A stretch of DNA of 41,688 nt from an uncultured Eggerthella sp. (GTDB taxonomy: Bacteria; Actinomycetota; Coriobacteriia; Coriobacteriales; Eggerthellaceae), in NCBI GenBank assembly GCA_900544455.1, contig UQVJ01000006.1:1-41688 (forward strand), given 5' to 3'. The position numbers were made by a program, and so were the translations under genes. Positions 15,083 through 22,977 of the stretch are shown here, in pieces. The first letter of the stretch is position 1; every line of letters begins with the position of its first letter. The notes under the pieces are model-generated. The model did not search any database. It saw only the letters and a program-made list of their open reading frames with translations, and was not told the DNA's origin.

Positions 15083-17687
15083 AAGCTTCGACGCCCTTGA
15101 GGGGCTGCAGATAAAAGACGCCCGCCTTGAAGCCGTGCTGCGCGGTGAAGAGTTCCTGATCCACGATGGAGGCATGGGAACCATGCTGCAAGCCGCAGGC
15201 CTTGCCGGCACCGGCGTGGTGCCCGACCTGCTGAACTTCAGCAACCCCGAAGAGGTTACGGCCATACACGCCGCCTATGTTGCCGCCGGCGCGCAGGCCA
15301 TTACCACCAACACCTTCGGCGCAAACCGCCACAAGCTGGATGGCCGCGCCACCGTGGCTGATGTATTCAAGGCCGCAGCCGAAAACGCCCGCGCCGCAGG
15401 AGCCCCCTACGTGGTTGCCGACCTGGGCCCCATCGGCGAATTGATGGAACCCATGGGCACGCTTTCCTTCGAAGAAGCCTACGAGCTGTTTGCCGAGCAG
15501 GTAGATGCTGCTGTTGCCGCTGAATGCGACATCATCTTACTGGAAACGCTTTCCGACTTATCGGAAGCCCGTGCTGCACTCTTGGCCGCAAAAGAGCACT
15601 CCAACCTGCCCGTTTTCGTGACCATGACCTTCGAGGAAGACGGCCGCACCTTCCTGGGCACGCCGCCCGAGGTTGCCGCCGCAACGCTTTCGGCCATGGG
15701 CGCCAACGCCGTGGGCATGAACTGCTCGCTGGGACCCGCTGAAGCGCTCAGTTTCGCAAAGACACTCTGCGCCACCAGCCGTGTACCCGTCTTGATCCAG
15801 CCCAATGCTGGCCTGCCCCGCATGGAAGGCGACGAGACCATCTACGACATAACGCCCGAGGAATTCGCCGACGCCATGAACGCCATCATGGACGAAGGCG
15901 TAACGCTTGTGGGCGGTTGCTGCGGCACCACGCCCGACATGATTTCCCTGGTTGCAGCCAATGCCAAGAAGCGCGGCAACCCCACCCCGCGCACCCTTGC
16001 CCGCGACTGCATCATCACCAGCGGCCAGCAGGCCGTTATCCTGCATGAAGGCACCCATGAAGTGGGCATCATCGGCGAACGCATCAACCCCACCGGCAAG
16101 CCCAAGCTAAAAGCAGCCCTACGCGAAAACAACTTGGATTACTTGGTGGGCGAAGCGGTAAGCCAGCGCGATTTGGGAGCCGACTTGCTTGACGTGAACG
16201 TGGGCCTGCCCGAAATCGATGAGCCCGCCATGCTCGCTTCTGCCGTGCAAAAGTTGCAATCGTGCGTAACGTTGCCGCTGGTATTAGACTCCTCCGACAC
16301 CGAAGCCATCGAGCGCGCCTGCCGCCACTATTGCGGAAAACCGCTGATCAATTCTGTAAACGGAAAACAGGAGAACATGGATGCCGTGCTGCCCATAGCC
16401 GCGAAGTACGGCTGCTGCGTTATCGGCCTGTGCCTTGACGAGGGAGGCATTCCGCCTACGGCACAGGAACGTTTTGCCATTGCCCAGAACATCGTGAACG
16501 AGGCAGCAACCTACGGCATCCCCGCGCACGACATAGTGATCGACTGCCTCACCATGGCCGTTGCCACCAACCAAAACGAGGCTTCCGCCATCTTAGATGC
16601 CATCAAGCTGTGCAAAGAGCACCTGGGGGTTCGCACAGCCTTAGGCGTTTCCAACATCAGCTTCGGCCTTCCGCAACGCAACCTGATGAGCTCGAACTTC
16701 CTTTCCGCTGCGTTCGGAGCCGGCCTCGATCTGCCCATCATCAACCCCAACGCCGCACGCTACCGCGACGTGGTGCGTTGCTATCGCGTTATCAACGGTC
16801 AAGACGCCGGTTCGGTTGGATACATCGAATACTGCAACGAAACGCCCGACCCCTACGATGCGAAACCTTCGCTCGACGTTGATCAGGAAATGCTCGCCCA
16901 GGGGCTGTCGCTCATCGCTCAAGCTACCGGCGCCGAACCAGCAAGCGGCAATGCTCTATTGGCTTCTCTTAGCGACGACGCAGCGGCAAAAACCGCAGAA
17001 CCCGAACCCGCAAGCGTGTTGCCCATTCCCGAATCGCTGGCCGATGCAAAAGCCCAAGCAGCCGCTATTCAAGACTTGATCATCGCAGGGCGCAAAGACC
17101 CCATGAAAAAGGCCACCGAAGAATTGCTGGCAAACCATGATGCGCTTGCCCTAATCGATGGCCTGTTCATCCCCACGCTCGACGAAGTGGGCGTGCGTTT
17201 CGACAAGGGAACATTCTTCCTTCCGCAGCTGATGGCTTCCGCCGAAGCGGTGAAGGTGGGCTTTGACGTCGTAAAAGCCCACTTGCAAGCCAACGGCAGC
17301 GCCGAGCAGACAGAAGACAAGCCCATCATCCTTGCCACCGTTAAGGGCGACATCCACGACATCGGCAAGAACATCGTGAAAATGCTGCTGGAAAACTATG
17401 GCTACCGTGTTGTTGACCTGGGCCGCGATGTTGACCCGCAAACCATCGTCGATGCCGCGAAAGATCAGAACATCCGCCTAATCGGACTCTCGGCATTGAT
17501 GACCACAACGGTTAAGTCCATGGAAAAGACCATCGAGCTTTTGCGCGAACAAGTACCCGATGCCAAAACGTTCGTGGGCGGTGCCGTGCTAACACCCGAG
17601 TATGCTGACACCATGGGAGCAACTTGGTATGCAAAAGACGCAGCCGAAAGCGCCCGCATAGCCGAACGGTTCTTCAACGAACAATAA
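15066..17687 (+). CDS. metH: Cobalamin-dependent methionine synthase, lacking the activation domain
   Basis: Transfers a methyl group from 5-methyl-THF to homocysteine through methylcobalamin. The 873 residues hold the homocysteine domain (1-310; zinc cysteines in MNCSLGP at 220 and VGGCCGTTP at 285-286), the folate-binding pterin domain (from GIIGERINPTGKPK, about 334-600), the cobalamin cap helices (about 645-740) and the B12-binding domain with KGDIHDIGKN, where His764 is the expected cobalt ligand. It ends there, about 350 residues shorter than E. coli MetH. The missing reactivation domain is supplied by the overlapping upstream gene. Its need for B12 fits the riboswitch-controlled uptake operon 4 kb away. 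GAGAAGGGA about 9 bp upstream supports the start. Confidence 0.97.
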   Translation: MATTTESFDALEGLQIKDARLEAVLRGEEFLIHDGGMGTMLQAAGLAGTGVVPDLLNFSNPEEVTAIHAAYVAAGAQAITTNTFGANRHKLDGRATVADVFKAAAENARAAGAPYVVADLGPIGELMEPMGTLSFEEAYELFAEQVDAAVAAECDIILLETLSDLSEARAALLAAKEHSNLPVFVTMTFEEDGRTFLGTPPEVAAATLSAMGANAVGMNCSLGPAEALSFAKTLCATSRVPVLIQPNAGLPRMEGDETIYDITPEEFADAMNAIMDEGVTLVGGCCGTTPDMISLVAANAKKRGNPTPRTLARDCIITSGQQAVILHEGTHEVGIIGERINPTGKPKLKAALRENNLDYLVGEAVSQRDLGADLLDVNVGLPEIDEPAMLASAVQKLQSCVTLPLVLDSSDTEAIERACRHYCGKPLINSVNGKQENMDAVLPIAAKYGCCVIGLCLDEGGIPPTAQERFAIAQNIVNEAATYGIPAHDIVIDCLTMAVATNQNEASAILDAIKLCKEHLGVRTALGVSNISFGLPQRNLMSSNFLSAAFGAGLDLPIINPNAARYRDVVRCYRVINGQDAGSVGYIEYCNETPDPYDAKPSLDVDQEMLAQGLSLIAQATGAEPASGNALLASLSDDAAAKTAEPEPASVLPIPESLADAKAQAAAIQDLIIAGRKDPMKKATEELLANHDALALIDGLFIPTLDEVGVRFDKGTFFLPQLMASAEAVKVGFDVVKAHLQANGSAEQTEDKPIILATVKGDIHDIGKNIVKMLLENYGYRVVDLGRDVDPQTIVDAAKDQNIRLIGLSALMTTTVKSMEKTIELLREQVPDAKTFVGGAVLTPEYADTMGATWYAKDAAESARIAERFFNEQ

Positions 17688-17699
17688 GCAAACGCACAC

Positions 17700-17738
17700 G
17701 GCCCGATAACGCACTGCCGCTATCGGGCCTCTTTTTCC
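17700..17738 (+). terminator. Rho-independent terminator after metH
   Basis: A 9-bp perfect stem (17700-17708 with 17721-17729) and a 12-nt loop are followed by TCTTTTT. It closes the metF-metH operon. Confidence 0.88.
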
Positions 17739-17843
17739 CTGTTGGCGCCCCGTCTCCGAAGGGCTTCGTCGGAAATAAACGATCCCTAAGCGACTATCGT
17801 CGATGACGAGTTGATTCGCGCAAGCCGCCCCCCCATCATCCGA

Positions 17844-17909
17844 GCAGGCAGCCCGCCGCAACTAAGCAATCAGCCCGCGGCAACCAAGCAAGCAGCCCGC
17901 CCCAACCAA
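17844..17909. repeat. Three tandem 22-bp repeats upstream of rlmD
   Basis: Three consecutive 22-bp units (17844-17865, 17866-17887, 17888-17909) share a GCAANCAGCCCGC core followed by a CAACYAA end, with a partial fourth start (GCAAACC). They occupy the 325-bp gap between metH and rlmD. The rest of the gap holds the metH terminator and a weak -10-like TACACT at 17974-17979. No gene is seen in it. Confidence 0.75.
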
Positions 17910-18012
17910 GCAAACCTTAAAGCAAAGGCTCTCGTATTGTGATGTCGTTTTCCTGCAAGCGCGCTGCATCCGCTACACTTCTTACGTGCACACACTAAAA
18001 GGAGCCCCTTCC

Positions 18013-19260
18013 ATGAACATGCCCCACTGCCCCGCGCAAAAGCAATGCGGAGCCTGCCAGCTGCTTTCTCTCCCTTACGAAAAACAGCTGGAACGCAAGC
18101 AAAACGAGATGATCGAACTCTTCGAACCTTTCGCGGGCGAGGGCACCGTATTCAACCCCATCGCAGGGATGGACCAGCCCTATTACTACCGCAACAAGGT
18201 CACTTCGCCCTATGTTCCCGGGCACAAGATCAAAAGCGGAAAGAAACCTCAGGGCAAAAAGGGCAAAACCGGTTCGAAGGGCGCATCGCAGCACGAAATC
18301 CTTTGCGGCATGTACGCAGCAGGCACGCATCGCGTCATCAACACCGATGCGTGCCTGCTAGAAAACAAGGATGCCAAGCAGGCGGTTCTGGCCATTCGGT
18401 CGCTTATGCAGCGCTACCATATGGAACCCTACAACGAAGACGCCAACACGGGCTTTATCCGTCATGCCGTTATCCGCGTAGGGCATACCACCGGCGAATT
18501 GTTGGTTACCGTCGTTACCAACGGCAAGGAATTTCCCGCTTCACGCAATTTCTGCCGCGAGCTGAAGAAGCGCTGCCCCGCCATCACAACCGTAGTGCAG
18601 AACGTGAATACCCGTCAAACCAATGTGATCTTGGGCAACGAGGGAGAAAAGACACTCTATGGCCCAGGGTTCATCATCGACGAGCTTTGCGGGCTCACCT
18701 TCCGTATTTCTTCCCATTCGTTTTACCAGGTGAACGCTACGCAAACTGAAGTGCTTTACCGAAAGGCCATCGAAATGGCCCATTTCACCGGCACTGAAAC
18801 AGCCATGGATGCCTACTGCGGAACTGGGACCATAGGCCTAGTTGCAGCAAAGGGGCTGCCCAATGCCGAAACGGCCCATGCTGCACGCGTGATCGGTGTA
18901 GACAACGTGGCGTCCGCCATCAAGGACGCGCGCGAAAATGCTCGCCACAACGGTATCGAAAATGCCGAGTTCACCGCTGAAGACGCCGGGCATTTCATGG
19001 ACAAGCTGGCAAAAGAAGGCGAATCGCTCGATGTGCTGCTGATGGATCCGCCACGTGCAGGATCAAACGAGCAGTTTCTTCGCTCTGCCTGCAGCTTGGC
19101 GTCAAAGCGCATCGTATACATATCCTGCAACCCCAACACGCAAGCACGCGATGTCGAGTATTTGATTGAACACGGCTACCGACTTACCGAGGTTCAACCC
19201 GTCGACATGTTCCCCCACACCAACCACGTGGAAAACATCTGCGCACTTGAACTGCGGTAG
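18013..19260 (+). CDS. 23S rRNA (uracil-C5)-methyltransferase, RlmD/RumA type
   Basis: AdoMet-dependent methylation of a uridine in 23S rRNA (U1939 in the RlmD group) at carbon 5. The N-terminal CPAQKQCGACQLLSLPY, together with DACLL further on (about residue 110), supplies the four cysteines of the usual [4Fe-4S] cluster. SHSFYQVN, then MDAYCGTGTIGL (AdoMet site), LMDPPRAG and VYISCNPNTQARD (catalytic cysteine) are all present. The open frame extends back to a GTG at 17986, but the ATG at 18013 has AAAGGAG at proper spacing. There is no N-terminal TRAM domain, as expected for shorter Gram-positive forms (415 residues). Family members also methylate U747 (RlmC/RlmCD), so the exact base is not certain. 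Confidence 0.92.
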   Translation: MNMPHCPAQKQCGACQLLSLPYEKQLERKQNEMIELFEPFAGEGTVFNPIAGMDQPYYYRNKVTSPYVPGHKIKSGKKPQGKKGKTGSKGASQHEILCGMYAAGTHRVINTDACLLENKDAKQAVLAIRSLMQRYHMEPYNEDANTGFIRHAVIRVGHTTGELLVTVVTNGKEFPASRNFCRELKKRCPAITTVVQNVNTRQTNVILGNEGEKTLYGPGFIIDELCGLTFRISSHSFYQVNATQTEVLYRKAIEMAHFTGTETAMDAYCGTGTIGLVAAKGLPNAETAHAARVIGVDNVASAIKDARENARHNGIENAEFTAEDAGHFMDKLAKEGESLDVLLMDPPRAGSNEQFLRSACSLASKRIVYISCNPNTQARDVEYLIEHGYRLTEVQPVDMFPHTNHVENICALELR

Positions 19261-19294
19261 CCAATCAACGCTCTTATTTATGCGCCCTGCATTT

Positions 19295-19359
19295 TGAGCC
19301 GCACTTCCCGCGCCCGAACCGCGAAAGGTTACCGGGTTTGAGAGGTGCGGCTCATTTTT
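19295..19359 (+). terminator. Terminator after rlmD (10-bp stem, long loop)
   Basis: TGAGCCGCAC (19295-19304) pairs with GTGCGGCTCA (19345-19354), followed by five T residues. The 40-nt loop is long for a terminator. It is preceded by ATTTT, so it could also stop transcription coming from the other strand. Confidence 0.7.
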
Positions 19360-19375
19360 GCTGGGGCAGATTCGC

Positions 19376-19565
19376 CATCCGAAACGCCCCTTCGTAGGCG
19401 CTTTCATCGTCGAGAACGCTCCTTCGTGTGCTCACCCATCGTCGGAAATGCCCCTTCGTGAGTCCACTCATCATCGGAAATGTTCTTCATGGGCGCAGCC
19501 ATCGGCGGAAATGCCCCCTCGTGGACGCTTCCATTGTCGGAAACGTCCCTTCGCGCTTGCCCGTA
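19376..19565. repeat. Six degenerate tandem ~32-bp repeats upstream of perR
   Basis: Units of 31-32 bp start near 19376, 19408, 19440, 19472, 19503 and 19535. The common pattern is CRTCGGAAAYGCCCCTTCGT followed by a variable 10-12 bp ending in CAT. There are no unique spacers between units and no cas genes, so it is not a CRISPR array. It fills most of the 405-bp gap between rlmD and perR, with the perR promoter following at 19600. A 74-codon open frame crosses it but has no ribosome binding site and only reflects the repeat. Confidence 0.75.
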
Positions 19566-19599
19566 TCCGAAGTAAAACTTGAATTTCTCTAAATGCTAC

Positions 19600-19628
19600 T
19601 TGACTACTCTCATATATTCCCGTAAATT
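19600..19628 (+). promoter_or_regulatory. Sigma-70 type promoter of perR-rubrerythrin
   Basis: TTGACT (19600-19605) and TAAATT (19623-19628) are separated by exactly 17 bp in an AT-rich stretch 40-65 bp before the perR start. AT-rich sequence around and after the -10 (for example TTGTTCTAATT) could carry an autoregulatory Per-box, but no clear 15-bp palindrome was identified. Confidence 0.7.
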
Positions 19629-19665
19629 GAAATTGTTCTAATTCGAGGGTTGAGGAGGAGCGGAA

Positions 19666-20052
19666 ATGAACAAGAACGCGCAAATCATTCTTGATACCAT
19701 CAACGCCTCCACCGATCACCCAACAGCAGAACAGGTGTATTTGAGCCTCAAGGAACAAGGCACGAAGGTTTCCATGGCAACGGTGTACAACAACCTTGCC
19801 AGCCTCTACGCCAAAGGCCTTATTCGCAAAGTGGCCGTTCCCGGCTTTCCCGATCGTTACGACAACGTCACCCAGCACGACCATTTAGTGTGCCAGAATT
19901 GTGGCAGGCTCGTTGATGTCTCGCTAGAGGATTTCACCGAGTCAATTCAGCGAGATTCTGGCGCCCAGATCATTTCATATGATTTGAACATCACCTATCT
20001 CTGCCCTGAATGCACAGAAGCACGCGTTGGCAAAGACGCCCTTCATAACTAG
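19666..20052 (+). CDS. perR: Fur-family metalloregulator, PerR-like
   Basis: A 128-residue Fur-family repressor. The N-terminal winged helix reads ILDTINASTDHPTAEQVYLS and VSMATVYNNLASLYAKGLI. The dimerisation and metal domain has RYDNVTQHDHLVCQNCG, with a metal histidine pair and the first Cys-x2-Cys, and CPEC for the structural zinc site. The immediate downstream gene is rubrerythrin, a peroxide-reducing protein, which favours peroxide sensing (PerR) over iron uptake (Fur) or zinc (Zur). It is slightly short for the family because the N-terminal arm is reduced. GAGGAGGAG lies upstream at good spacing. Probably autoregulated and derepressed by peroxide (inference). Confidence 0.88.
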   Translation: MNKNAQIILDTINASTDHPTAEQVYLSLKEQGTKVSMATVYNNLASLYAKGLIRKVAVPGFPDRYDNVTQHDHLVCQNCGRLVDVSLEDFTESIQRDSGAQIISYDLNITYLCPECTEARVGKDALHN

Positions 20053-20078
20053 CAATCATCTCGCGAAAGGAGCCCAAA

Positions 20079-20621
20079 ATGAGCGAGAACAAGTATGCAG
20101 GTACCCAGACCGAAAAAAACCTTCAGGCAGCATTTGCCGGTGAGTCCCAGGCTCGCAACAAGTACACCTATTTTGCTTCCGTAGCAAAGAAGGAAGGTAT
20201 GGAGCAGATTTCCGCCCTGTTCCTGAAAACCGCCGATAACGAGAAGGAACACGCAAAGATGTGGTTCAAGGAGCTCGGCGGCATCGGCGACACCGCAGCA
20301 AACCTTGCTGCTGCAGCTGACGGCGAGAACTACGAGTGGACCGACATGTATGACGACTTCGCCAAGACCGCAGAAGAAGAAGGCTTCAAGGCTCTGGCAG
20401 CCAAGTTCCGCATGGTTGCCGAAATTGAGAAGCATCACGAAGAGCGCTATCGTGCCCTTCTGAAGAACGTCGAAACCGCTCAGGTGTTCGAGAAGAGCGA
20501 AGTTAAGGTTTGGGAGTGCCGTAACTGCGGTCACATCGTTGTTGGCACCAAGGCTCCTGAAGTATGCCCCGTATGCGCTCACCCCAAGAGCTACTTCGAG
20601 ATTCACGCAGAGAACTACTAA
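20079..20621 (+). CDS. rbr: Rubrerythrin
   Basis: A non-haem diiron peroxidase that reduces hydrogen peroxide in anaerobes, with electrons from rubredoxin-type donors. Residues 1-140 are the ferritin-like four-helix bundle with diiron ligands (AGESQARNKYTYF, ADNEKEHAKMWF, AEIEKHHEERY). Residues about 145-180 are the rubredoxin-like iron site with CRNCGH and CPVCAHP. The 180-residue length is typical. It is 26 bp after perR with an AAAGGAG ribosome binding site, so it is in the perR operon and probably under its control. Confidence 0.97.
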   Translation: MSENKYAGTQTEKNLQAAFAGESQARNKYTYFASVAKKEGMEQISALFLKTADNEKEHAKMWFKELGGIGDTAANLAAAADGENYEWTDMYDDFAKTAEEEGFKALAAKFRMVAEIEKHHEERYRALLKNVETAQVFEKSEVKVWECRNCGHIVVGTKAPEVCPVCAHPKSYFEIHAENY

Positions 20622-20680
20622 GCCGTAGCCCTCGCTCAAGCTCGCCGCTTGAGCGTTCGGAACCTATCGCTTTAATGGAA

Positions 20681-20707
20681 AGAGGTCGCACATGCGGCCT
20701 CTTTTTT
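20681..20707 (+). terminator. Rho-independent terminator after rubrerythrin
   Basis: A 9-bp stem (20681-20689 with 20694-20702, one G-T pair) and a 4-nt loop are followed by five T residues. A separate 8-bp hairpin with a 7-nt loop (20633-20640 with 20648-20655) precedes it. Confidence 0.88.
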
Positions 20708-21040
20708 CGTCCCCTGCGCAACCGCCCCCGCAGCAACCGCCATTCCCTACGGCAACCGCCCTCGCTGCGCGCCACCGCCCGCACACTGCCGTCCCCGCAG
20801 CAACCGCCGCTCCCCGCAGCAATCATTCCCTACTGCAACCGCCTCCCCTGAAGCGACCACCTTATTTGAGCCAGAGACGAGTCGCCGATGAACCATGGCG
20901 GCGAATGTTCGCCGCCCGCACCGCGCGCCACCGCCCGCACGCCGCCCTCCGCCGCGCCGTCACCCGCACACTGCCGTCTACCGCTCCGCGCGCCGCCGCG
21001 CCAGCCACACCCGCCGCACCGCCCCGTAAAGCTCGCATCC
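20708..21040. repeat. Cytosine-rich degenerate repeat region, non-coding
   Basis: This is part of a 982-bp gap between rubrerythrin and tyrS. The motif GCAACCGCC recurs five times (20708-20850), and CGCCACCGCCCGCAC occurs at about 20769 and 20928. A 17-mer at 20986-21002 is identical, in reverse complement, to 36646-36662 in another gene gap. Open frames crossing it are proline/arginine-rich translations of the repeat without ribosome binding sites. Confidence 0.7.
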
Positions 21041-21075
21041 ATCCCTCATGCTGCGACTGCTTTACGGCGGCGCCT

Positions 21076-21253
21076 GGCAAGAATCGCGCCGTATGCATTC
21101 TCTTTTCGACGAATGCACGCAATAAGCCCTCTTCCTGGCAATGTTTGCCCGAAATGTATGCTTTTCGAGATCGGAATGGCAAGATCCTCGCCCTATGCGT
21201 CCATTTCCAGGTGCAATCGGGTGGTTTTGGATACATGGCGTAAGGATCTTGCC
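21076..21253. repeat. GGCAAGAT-type repeat units with an inverted-repeat hairpin
   Basis: Three related units start at 21076, 21137 and 21178. Each begins GGCAA, with ATGCNTT- and TTTCGA-like blocks downstream. The last unit forms a hairpin: GGCAAGATCC (21178-21187) pairs with GGATCTTGCC (21244-21253), with an extra inner CGCC/GGCG pairing. The same GGCAAGAT start occurs in the palindrome at 36727-36944. No coding signal was seen. Confidence 0.6.
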
Positions 21254-21337
21254 GGGAAGGTCCCCTTTTCGCGTCGAGAGACCCGAAATCATGCATGGCA
21301 CGAAGATGCTGCCAGGGCTTTTGGCCTTCAAAGCGGG

Positions 21338-21370
21338 CAAAAAAATAGGATCCCCAAACGGGGATCCTAT
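21338..21370 (-). terminator. Rho-independent terminator for tyrS
   Basis: A perfect 11-bp stem (21345-21355 with 21360-21370) and a 4-nt loop are followed on the minus strand by seven T residues. It lies about 230 bp past the tyrS stop, beyond the tandem array of tyrS-end copies, so the tyrS message would carry the array as a long 3' untranslated region. Confidence 0.88.
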
Positions 21371-21412
21371 CAATGAGTTCTTCGGTTCTGCTCAACGCCT
21401 GCCCGACGCCCT

Positions 21413-21638
21413 GCAACCTTTGCACCAGGCAGAGGAACTTGCGGTTTCCTGCCTGGAAGAATTACACCAAGCGAACGAACTTGCGCTTTCCCATCTGGGG
21501 GGGTTACGCAAGTGGGTGCACCGAAGGTGCGGGTTGTCGATGCGCTTTCCCGTCTGGAGGAATTGCACCAGGCGAACAAGCTTGCGCTTCCCGTCCGGAA
21601 GAATTAAACCAAGCGAACGAACTTGCGCTTTCCTACCT
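21413..21638 (-). repeat. Five tandem ~42-bp copies of the tyrS 3' end
   Basis: Plus-strand units lie at 21413-21454, 21455-21496, 21497-21555 (variant, 59 bp, with a small GCACC/GGTGC hairpin), 21556-21596 and 21597-21638. The last unit is the real end of tyrS: its minus strand encodes GKRKFVRLV and the stop. The unit at 21455-21496 differs from it at only 3 of 42 positions and still encodes GKRKFVRLV plus a stop. The unit at 21556-21596 encodes GKRKLVRLV. The array starts inside the gene and runs about 190 bp downstream. Confidence 0.85.
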
Positions 21639-22815
21639 GGATCACAGCACCCGACAGAGTTTCAGGGGCTACATTGTAGGACTTAGCGGCAACAGCTTCG
21701 CCGTTGATCTTCACACCGCCCTGGTCGATCATGCGACGGGCATCACCGGTCGATTTGGTAAGTCCGGAATCGGCAATGAGCTTCGCCAGATACACCATGC
21801 CCTCTTCGTTAGGAGTAAGGTCGGCAGCAAACTCAGGGATATCTTCTGGAACCTCATGCTGCTTGAACTGACGATCGAAAGCAGCCTCGGCTTCCTTTGC
21901 GGCTTCCTCGTCATAGTAAGCCGCAACAATGTTCTGAGCCAAATCGCGCTTGCAGCGATTCGGATGAATCTCTTCGGCTGCCAAGCCCTTTTCGATGGCA
22001 TCGATCTGGTCTACCGGCACGGTAGAAGCAAGACGGTAGTACTTCACCATCAATTCATCGGGAATAGACATTACCTTGCCGAACATATCATTAGGAGCAT
22101 CGGTAAGGCCGATATAGTTGCCGTAGCTCTTGGACATCTTCTTAACGCCATCGGTGCCCTCCAACAAAGGAAGCGTCAGGCACACCTGGGGCTCCATGCC
22201 CATCTTTTCCATAAGCTCACGGCCAGCAAGCAAGTTGAACAGCTGGTCGGTGCCGCCCAGCTCAACATCTGCCTTGATAACCACAGAGTCATATGCCTGC
22301 ATGATGGGATACAGGAACTCGTGGAGGCTGATTGGCAGCTCGGACGTGTAGCGGTTATGGAAGTCGTCGCGCTCGAGGATGCGTGCAACAGTAAAGTTGG
22401 AAGCGATCTTCAGAAGGTCTTCCATGCCCAAAGAAAGAATCCATTCGGAATTGTAGCGAAGGGTGGTCTTTTCGGGATCAAGTACCTTAAAGGCCTGGTC
22501 AACGTAAGTCTGGGCATTTTCCTTAATCTGTTCGCGCGTAAGCTGAGGACGCGTGGAGTTGCGGCCGGAAGGGTCACCGATAAGGGCGGTTCCGTCACCG
22601 ATGATAAGGGTAACCTGATGGCCCAGGTCCTGGAACTGACGCAGCTTGCGCAGTGGGACGGCATGGCCCAGATGGATATCGGGAGCCGTAGGGTCTACAC
22701 CCAACTTGATGTTCAGCGGCTTACCGCGCTTAAGCTTGTCCATAAGGGCCTTCTCAGGCACGATCTGAGCGGCACCGGACTGAATGATATGAAACTGCTC
22801 TTCAGGTGAAATCAT
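21604..22815 (-). CDS. tyrS: Tyrosyl-tRNA synthetase
   Basis: Class I aminoacyl-tRNA synthetase that charges tRNA-Tyr. The 403 residues include the HIGH-type motif HLGH (48-51) after KLGVDPTAPDI, the tyrosine pocket region around YPIMQAYDS and ELGGTDQLFNL, the KMSKS motif (226-230) and a C-terminal S4 RNA-binding domain (about 335-403, TKSTGDARRMIDQGGVKING). The spacing HLGH-AVPLRKLRQFQ belongs to the TyrZ-like, shorter-linker group. GAAAGAGG lies upstream of the ATG. The last 11 codons are the source unit of a tandem DNA array downstream. No T-box was recognised in the short upstream region. Confidence 0.97.
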   Translation of the reverse strand: MISPEEQFHIIQSGAAQIVPEKALMDKLKRGKPLNIKLGVDPTAPDIHLGHAVPLRKLRQFQDLGHQVTLIIGDGTALIGDPSGRNSTRPQLTREQIKENAQTYVDQAFKVLDPEKTTLRYNSEWILSLGMEDLLKIASNFTVARILERDDFHNRYTSELPISLHEFLYPIMQAYDSVVIKADVELGGTDQLFNLLAGRELMEKMGMEPQVCLTLPLLEGTDGVKKMSKSYGNYIGLTDAPNDMFGKVMSIPDELMVKYYRLASTVPVDQIDAIEKGLAAEEIHPNRCKRDLAQNIVAAYYDEEAAKEAEAAFDRQFKQHEVPEDIPEFAADLTPNEEGMVYLAKLIADSGLTKSTGDARRMIDQGGVKINGEAVAAKSYNVAPETLSGAVIQVGKRKFVRLV

Positions 22816-22977
22816 GATTCCTCTTTCTAGCGTATGGCGAAGATTCTAGCACAGGGAAGGCGGCTGCGTTTTTCCGCAGACGCCCTACACCTGCGTAGGG
22901 GCAAGGGCCTCACGTATGCTTTCTGCGCGCATTCTGCGCATTAACGCACCCTTGCGTTTTTCATCTTGCCCAAGCAC

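Noticed and set aside
19376..19565. CRISPR array
   Set aside because: Units are directly adjacent and degenerate along their whole length, with no distinct spacers, and no cas genes are present in the window.
20862..21425. 187-codon minus-strand open frame and the opposite plus-strand frames in the tyrS-rbr gap
   Set aside because: All follow the GC-rich and GGCAAGAT repeats on both strands and none has a start signal, so they are by-products of base composition.
21373..22809. 478-codon open frame on the plus strand
   Set aside because: It is antisense to tyrS over most of its length and begins inside the tandem array. The minus-strand HLGH and KMSKS motifs settle the real gene.
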